Source of the DNA: Cyrtodaria siliqua
Lineage: Eukaryota > Mollusca > Bivalvia > Adapedonta > Hiatellidae
NCBI GenBank assembly: GCA_037043455.1
Contig: JAWPHD010003263.1
Span: forward strand, 1-64,000
Reading direction: 5' to 3'
Length of the DNA: 64,000 nt
The notes beneath the pieces are model-generated. The model was not told where the DNA came from. It worked only from the letters and a program-made list of their open reading frames with translations, and made no database searches. Within the stretch, counting starts at the first letter, position 1; each line of letters starts with the position of its first letter. Made by a program: the position numbers and the translations under genes. This document shows, piece by piece, positions 59,500 to 64,000 of this stretch.

Positions 59500-60480
59500 T
59501 TTTTGTTTTATTTGATTTTTTTTTTTGATTTTTTAAAAAAAAAAAAAAATTATTTGAATTTGTTTTTTTTTAAATCTTTTTCAATTTGTTTTTTTATTAT
59601 TTCTATGTTGGACAAGTCAGACCAATTACAGAGGAGTTATGGCTCTTGATTTAGTTAAAAATGCTATTATTTATTTTGAATTTTTTTTTATTTGATTTTT
59701 TTTTTTGATAATTTTTTTTGAATTTTTTTTTTGAATTTTTTGTTTAATTTGATTTTGTTTTTTGAAAAAAAAATGAGTTTTCTTTTTGAATTTTTGTTTG
59801 AATTTATTTTTTGAATTTTAGATTTTGTTTGTGAATTTTTTTTGTTTGATTTGTTTTGTTTGATTTTTAAAAAAAAAAAAATTATTTGATTTTTTTTTTT
59901 TTTAAATCTTTTTCAAATTTTTTTTTTTTGATTGCTATGTTGGACAAGTCAGACCAATTACAGAGGAGTTATGGCTCTTGATTTCGTTAAAAATGCTATT
60001 ATTTATTTTGAATTTTTTTTTTTTTTTTTTTTTTTTATTTGATTTGTTTTTTTGATAATTTTTTTTGAATTTTTTTTTTTTGAATTTTTTGTTTAATTTG
60101 ATTTTGTTTTTTAAAAAAAAATTGAATTTTCTTTTTGATTTTTTTTTTTTCTTTTAGATTTTTTTTGTTTGATTTGTTTTTTTTTGATTTTTTAAAAAAA
60201 AAAAATTATTTGAATTTTTTTTTTTTGAAATCTTTTCCAATTTTTTTTTTTTATTATTTCTATATTGGACAAGTCAGACCAATTACAGAGGAGTTATGGC
60301 TCTTGATTTAGTTAAAAATGCTATATTTTGCCTCGTTTATACGGTAGGGCCTTCACTTTTCATCTGATCTTTACTAAACTTTACCAGATTTTTTTTATTT
60401 ATTTTTTTATTTGATTTGTTTTTATTGTTATTCTTTTTCTTTCTTTTTTTATATATATATTTCTTTTAATTTTTTTATGT
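59500..60480. repeat. T-rich low-complexity tract with three embedded core scraps
   Basis: Long T/A runs with gattttt and gaattttt motifs. Three times (about 59603, 59936 and 60258) the same scrap 'ttggacaagtcagaccaatt' plus 'acagaggagttatggctctt' appears, giving a period of about 330 bp. Exact run lengths may be unreliable in an assembly. Confidence 0.75.
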
Positions 60481-60735
60481 TTTTTTTTTTTTAATTTTTG
60501 CCTAAAAGGTTTTAGGGTCGGCCCCTTAAAATAGGGTCGGTGGGTTACCTGAACCACACATAAATATCCCTGTGGCCTTACTGATACAGATAGTAGATAC
60601 AGTCACAGGGATATTGAATATCAAAACGATGTCAGATCAATAGAGAACGGTTGGACCTAGAGTCGTCAATTATGTCTGTTCGGGCGAGTTGGGGAGCCAT
60701 ACGTTTTTGTCCCATGGACAATAACAATTTCTAGT

Positions 60736-60890
60736 TCATTGTTGGAACTATGAGTTTGTATAATTCATTGTTGGAACTATAAGTTTGTAAAATTCATTAT
60801 TGGAACTATAAGCTTGTATAATTCATTGTTGGAACTATAACTTTGTATAATTCATTGTTGGAACTAAAAATTTGTATAATTCTTTTTGTA
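60736..60890. repeat. 29-bp minisatellite, third block
   Basis: About five units of the 51690 array, resuming after the 7-kb insertion. Confidence 0.95.
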
Positions 60891-61012
60891 GATACAGTGT
60901 TTTCTTTTGAATGCATAAACATTGTTATTTCTGATACTTTCTAAGTAACCATAAAACATTTATATGAATGTAGTAAGACAAGATGTTTATTATTATTGTA
61001 CACTTATTACAG

Positions 61013-61177
61013 GTCATATCTGGACAGTTTCTGTCAGACAAGAAGATTGGGACGTATGTGGAGGTGGACATGTATGGCCTTCCTACAGACACAATCAGAA
61101 AAGAATTCCGCACCAAAGTAGTTCCTGCAAATGGCCTAAATCCAGTTTATAATGCTGAAGAGTTTGTATTTAGAAAG
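61013..61177 (+). CDS. PLCB4: PLC-beta exon: C2 domain, first half
   Basis: 165 nt (55 codons), phase 0 at both ends. It reads [20 protein letters not shown], then [20 protein letters not shown] and [15 protein letters not shown], the opening strands of the C2 domain. The motif [32 protein letters not shown] is characteristic of PLC-beta, especially the PLCB4/norpA class. C2 packs against the barrel and helps form the G-alpha-q interface. Acceptor 'cttattacag', donor GTACGC. Confidence 0.97.
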
Positions 61178-61640
61178 GTACGCCTGTCTTTATGTATAGT
61201 ATCGTAAAGGCAGGATATACTTTTATATTCAAATTTAAAAGGAAACAGTTGACAAAGTATTTGGACGCCTTAACTTAGGGAATTACATACTCCAATCAAT
61301 GAATAAAACTTTGCAAGCTATGATAAATAGTTTCTGTACCTCATGTATAAACTGATGTATTATGATGTTGTGTCTGATGAACACTGAATGTATGCATAAA
61401 ACAGGTAGCATGCAGGGACAAATGGTTTATTTATAGCGCAGGTAATGTGTATGGATACATTTAAGTATAAAAAGGTCACTTATATTTTTACCGGACATAA
61501 AGTTCAATTATTTGTTTTCAGTTAACGGATGGGGACATGGGGTGATTTTATTTTATGATAATGTTGTACAATTATACACTAAAACTCAACCAATGTACAT
61601 GAAATAAAAAGTAAGTGCCTGTCACAGACGTTTTAGAAGA
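61178..61640 (+). other. Intron, no feature seen
   Basis: AT-rich intron. Confidence 0.6.
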
Positions 61641-61855
61641 GGAGCAATAGTAGCACCTTGTTAGTGGAGGACCAAATTGCTGCCAGTAGTATTTTGTAAG
61701 CCGAACGGCAAACTTTGCTGTTAGTAGCAACAAGTTGCTGAGTGGACCAATGTGCTGCTGGTAGTATTTTGTAAGCCGAACAGCAAACTTTGCTGTTAGT
61801 AGCAACTTGTTTGCTGAGTGGACCAAAGTGCTGTTAGTAACACTGGTCCCCGTAA
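61640..61855. repeat. 75-bp tandem repeat, ~2.7 copies
   Basis: The unit contains 'tagtattttgtaagccgaac' and 'gcaaactttgctgttagtag', with starts near 61689 and 61764. It carries GCTGCTGG/AGCAAC elements. Confidence 0.9.
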
Positions 61856-62474
61856 TAAACAAAGCATGGAAATTGTATTATTTCCAAACAGAAATTGTAT
61901 TATTTCCAATCAGAAATTGTATTATTTTTGAACACTCGCTCAAAATATACGATACCCTCTCACATGACTAAGCTATTGGCATATAAGCTGTTGACCTTAT
62001 TATGTTAAACTGATTACCTTTACCTTGATCATTTAAATACGAAAAATGGAAAACTTTTGATGTCCCTACCATACATTGGTGGGGTGTCGGGGTTGAGGGT
62101 AGCATATAGTGATGCTCTTGTTCGTCCATCTGTATTTATTTCACATTTTGTTCGAACGTATGTCACACTTTCGTTCCTACTTTCGTATGTACGTCTTATT
62201 TTCTAGTCCAGACTGCTTAACTTCTCAACAGATTTTGGCGATACTTGGTTTTACGTATCAGTATGAAGTCTAGATACGCATGTCTTTGCATGGGGCATAT
62301 TTGACATATGACCTTTTGATACCTCAGTATATATTCTGGGTAAATTATTTATTGTTTTATAAAGGTAATGCAGATTTAAATAGCAGCGATTATCTTGCAG
62401 GAAAATCAAGTGACCCTATATCCAGAAATGATGACTGACCTCTCCAAATTGTAACATTCATGTTCTGAATTCAG
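61856..62474 (+). other. Intron with one eroded dispersed-repeat core
   Basis: At 62080-62330 a single degenerate core ('ttctcaacagattttggcga', 'cagtatgaagtctagatacg') follows 'ggtggggtgtcggggttgag' and 'gttcgtccatctg'. It resembles the layout of the pearl-like families. The rest is plain intron ending in the acceptor 'ctgaattcag'. Confidence 0.5.
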
Positions 62475-62679
62475 GTTGTGTTACCAGACCTGGCCGTGCT
62501 ACGTATAGCTGTGTTTGAGGAGACTGGGCGTATGATTGGACAGAGAATTCTACCTCTAGATGGGCTTCAGGCTGGTTACAGACATATACCACTGCGTACA
62601 GAGGGAAACTTCCCTCTGTCTCTACCCACTGTGTTCTGCTGTATTAGTCTCAAAACATATGTTCCAGAAGAATTTCAGG
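62475..62679 (+). CDS. PLCB4: PLC-beta exon: C2 domain, second half
   Basis: 205 nt, phase 0 in, phase 1 out. It reads [20 protein letters not shown], then [20 protein letters not shown] and [20 protein letters not shown], ending TYVPEEFQ. This completes the C2 beta-sandwich. [11 protein letters not shown] and [20 protein letters not shown] are PLCB4-class signatures. Acceptor 'gaattcag', donor GTAGGT. The last G plus AC from the next exon gives Asp. Confidence 0.97.
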
Positions 62680-62879
62680 GTAGGTGAAGCAAAATGTAGA
62701 CGGAAACCCATTATTTTTACGGCCAATTTCTTTTCTGAATTCTCTATAACAGACAATTTGAAAAGGGCATACCTTTGAGGATTTACTGGAAGGGGACAAA
62801 TTTAAGTAAGCTATTTTGACTGCTGTCCAGATATCATCCACACTTTTAAATATTCACACTCGCTGGTCCTCTGAATATC

Positions 62880-62953
62880 GAGAGGTCAGTGCAAAACTAT
62901 TGTAACTCCATATGAATAAAGAAGGAGATACAATAGTTTTGCACTGAACCCTC
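62880..62953. repeat. 74-nt near-perfect hairpin (MITE scrap or pre-miRNA-like)
   Basis: Arms 62880-62909 and 62924-62953 pair over 30 bases with about three mismatches ('gtgcaaaactattgta' against 'tacaatagttttgcac'), with a 14-nt loop. The size and stem are in the range of an animal microRNA precursor, but a small fold-back transposon explains it equally well. It lies between two coding exons. Confidence 0.8.
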
Positions 62954-63090
62954 GATAAGCGTGGAATTTAGTTTCCGGTAAACTAGTGTTATCATTGTGC
63001 AATACACGCATGTTCTGTATAATCTAGATTTTAGTGTTAGAATTAAAAATCGCAGTTACTAAAACAAACTGAATTGTGTATTGTTTGCAG

Positions 63091-63288
63091 ACATTGTTTC
63101 ATCATTATCCAAACCGCAACTGCCAACCAATCAGATTTTAAAGATGGGAATAGATGAGAAGGATATAGGTGACATTCCTCTCATGGTGGGCGGCCACCGG
63201 CAGCTGCGACAGTCATCAACAGGAAACGGGAAATGTCCGGCTATTGCTCAAAACAGTGCTGATGGGTCAAAAGGTCCCAAGAAAGAAG
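63091..63288 (+). CDS. PLCB4: PLC-beta exon: post-C2 linker/start of C-terminal region
   Basis: 198 nt, phase 1 at both ends (symmetric). It reads (D)IVSSLSKPQLPTNQILKMG, then IDEKDIGDIPLMVGGHRQLR and a Ser/Lys/Gly-rich tail ending SKGPKKE. The start corresponds to the helix-turn-helix just after C2, which in PLC-beta3 forms the main G-alpha-q contact (DIV.ALS.P in vertebrate PLCB4). Between S.P and MGI it seems several residues shorter than I recall for vertebrate PLCB4. The tail should be the disordered linker to the C-terminal coiled coil, which lies beyond the window. Acceptor 'ttgtttgcag', donor GTCAGT. Confidence 0.92.
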
Positions 63289-63713
63289 GTCAGTCTGCTG
63301 AACCAAATTAGGGTGATTTATTTATAATGATCAAAATCAGGACTTGGATTCACCAATCATTCTTTAAAATATTCTTAGACGTTAGCCCACGTATGCAAAT
63401 TTCAGTCGCAGTTATATCCATAAGTTAAAAGGATAAACGTTCGTAACTAAATAGAATAAATACTGATAAATTGCAACTTCATACGACTGTTTATCTTTGA
63501 AGGTCATGGGAATATTTGTGAACGAAATTTTAGTACTTGAAATACTTTAATATTATAAAGTTTGAATATTATAAAGCTTTATAGCATTATTTTTCCTCAA
63601 AATCCTGCTTATGTGGTATCATAATCAGTATTTGCTTAAGTCAACTTCATATTAGTTCAGACTTATTTATTTTACATCATTTGTTAACAAATCTCTGAAT
63701 TTATTTTAATCAA
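63289..63713 (+). other. Intron, no feature seen
   Basis: AT-rich intron after the last visible exon. Confidence 0.6.
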
Positions 63714-63856
63714 TCTCAATGGGTAGAATCAGTTCTAAGCGAGTGCAGATAAAGTGTCTTGCACAGGGACAGAACATATGGTCATGGCGGGGATCGACAT
63801 CACAGCATTTTATGATCATGGTTCAATGCTCTACCACTAGACCACAGCACTCCAAA
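63714..63856 (-). mobile_element. tRNA-derived SINE, reverse orientation
   Basis: On the minus strand the head reads ggagtgctgtggtctagtgg plus tagagcattgaacc, with an A box TGGTCTAGTGGTAGAGC. A weaker B box (gtcgatccccgcc) lies further in. A central 'gtgcaagacactttatctgc' is followed by a short AT-rich tail. It is not a functional tRNA: there is no closed cloverleaf. The central domain is shared with the SINE at 28353 despite a different head. Confidence 0.75.
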
Positions 63857-64000
63857 CTGCATGCTAATGAATAGAACAAAGTTATTTTATATATATTTTA
63901 TATGTATAATAGACAAAACAAATAAAACTACAAACCACTGTCTTATATATTGAGTGGTTAGGGCTAGACATTTTGGAAATCTGTTGTTTTTACTTGCAAA

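Larger units (their letters stand above)
53752..60735 (+). mobile_element. Second copy of the 52657 element, expanded by nested insertions to 7 kb
   Basis: It starts with the same hairpin (tggctcccccacac...) and carries about six cores to 54806. After nested material it ends (60480-60735) with the same 'ttagggtcggccccttaaaa', 'gggcgagttggggagccata' and 'acaatttctagtt' as the first copy. Inserted between are elements at 54941-59480 and T-rich tracts. 'aatatgtgtggttcaggta' near 54830 is inverse to 'acctgaaccacacata' near 60550, which suggests a third inserted family. Confidence 0.7.

Overview
This is eukaryotic, AT-rich, intron-dominated DNA, most likely from a bivalve mollusc. Three things point there. 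The dispersed repeats have the layout of bivalve 'pearl'/HINE-type elements: a hairpin, a CCGT/TCTG microsatellite, and tandem ~160-330 bp cores. There are tRNA-headed SINEs with a shared central domain. An antisense remnant belongs to a Cys-rich, NACHT and LRR receptor-like family that I recognise from bivalves. Organism and family assignments come from recall, not from a search.

The only intact gene I can support is a phospholipase C-beta of the PLCB4/norpA class on the + strand. It enters before base 1 and leaves after base 63288. Nine consecutive exons, plus one alternative copy of the fourth, join in matching phase: 1423-1521, 4140-4240, 30097-30238, 38317-38401 or 43082-43166, 51023-51199, 51582-51684, 61013-61177, 62475-62679 and 63091-63288. 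They give about 425 codons: the end of the X-Y linker, the whole catalytic Y half of the TIM barrel, the C2 domain and the start of the C-terminal region. Five exon junctions need a codon split between two exons, and every split restores a sensible residue. The main biological finding is that the 85-nt exon carrying the catalytic-site motif MSSFNE exists in two intact, equal-length, equal-phase versions 4.7 kb apart. This is a mutually exclusive exon pair that would swap part of the catalytic barrel.

Region by region: 1-4240 holds the linker exons and a tandem-core repeat. 4340-10260 holds a 43-bp array and a 21-bp array, both repeated on the far side of a pearl-like element. 10260-16870 holds core repeats, a dead mariner element and a large inverted repeat. 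16875-17120 is a MITE. 17283-22140 is the antisense NACHT-LRR pseudogene inside the 26-kb PLC intron. 23290-28860 holds a 27-bp and a 34-bp array, the latter split by a SINE. 28980-30050 is another pearl-like element ending 47 bp before an exon. 30620-37050 holds a 72-bp array split by a TA-flanked MITE, then a 35-bp array. 37050-43170 holds the alternative exon pair with small arrays between. 43580-49525 is a 6-kb array of 49-bp units. 49980-60890 holds exons for the end of the catalytic domain and a 29-bp array broken by nested pearl-like elements. 60890-64000 holds the C2 and C-terminal exons, a pre-miRNA-sized hairpin and a reverse-oriented SINE.

About a third of the window is minisatellite, with a different unit in almost every intron. 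No promoter, polyadenylation site or functional RNA gene of the host gene was identified. Most long open frames in the window are by-products of arrays whose period is a multiple of three.
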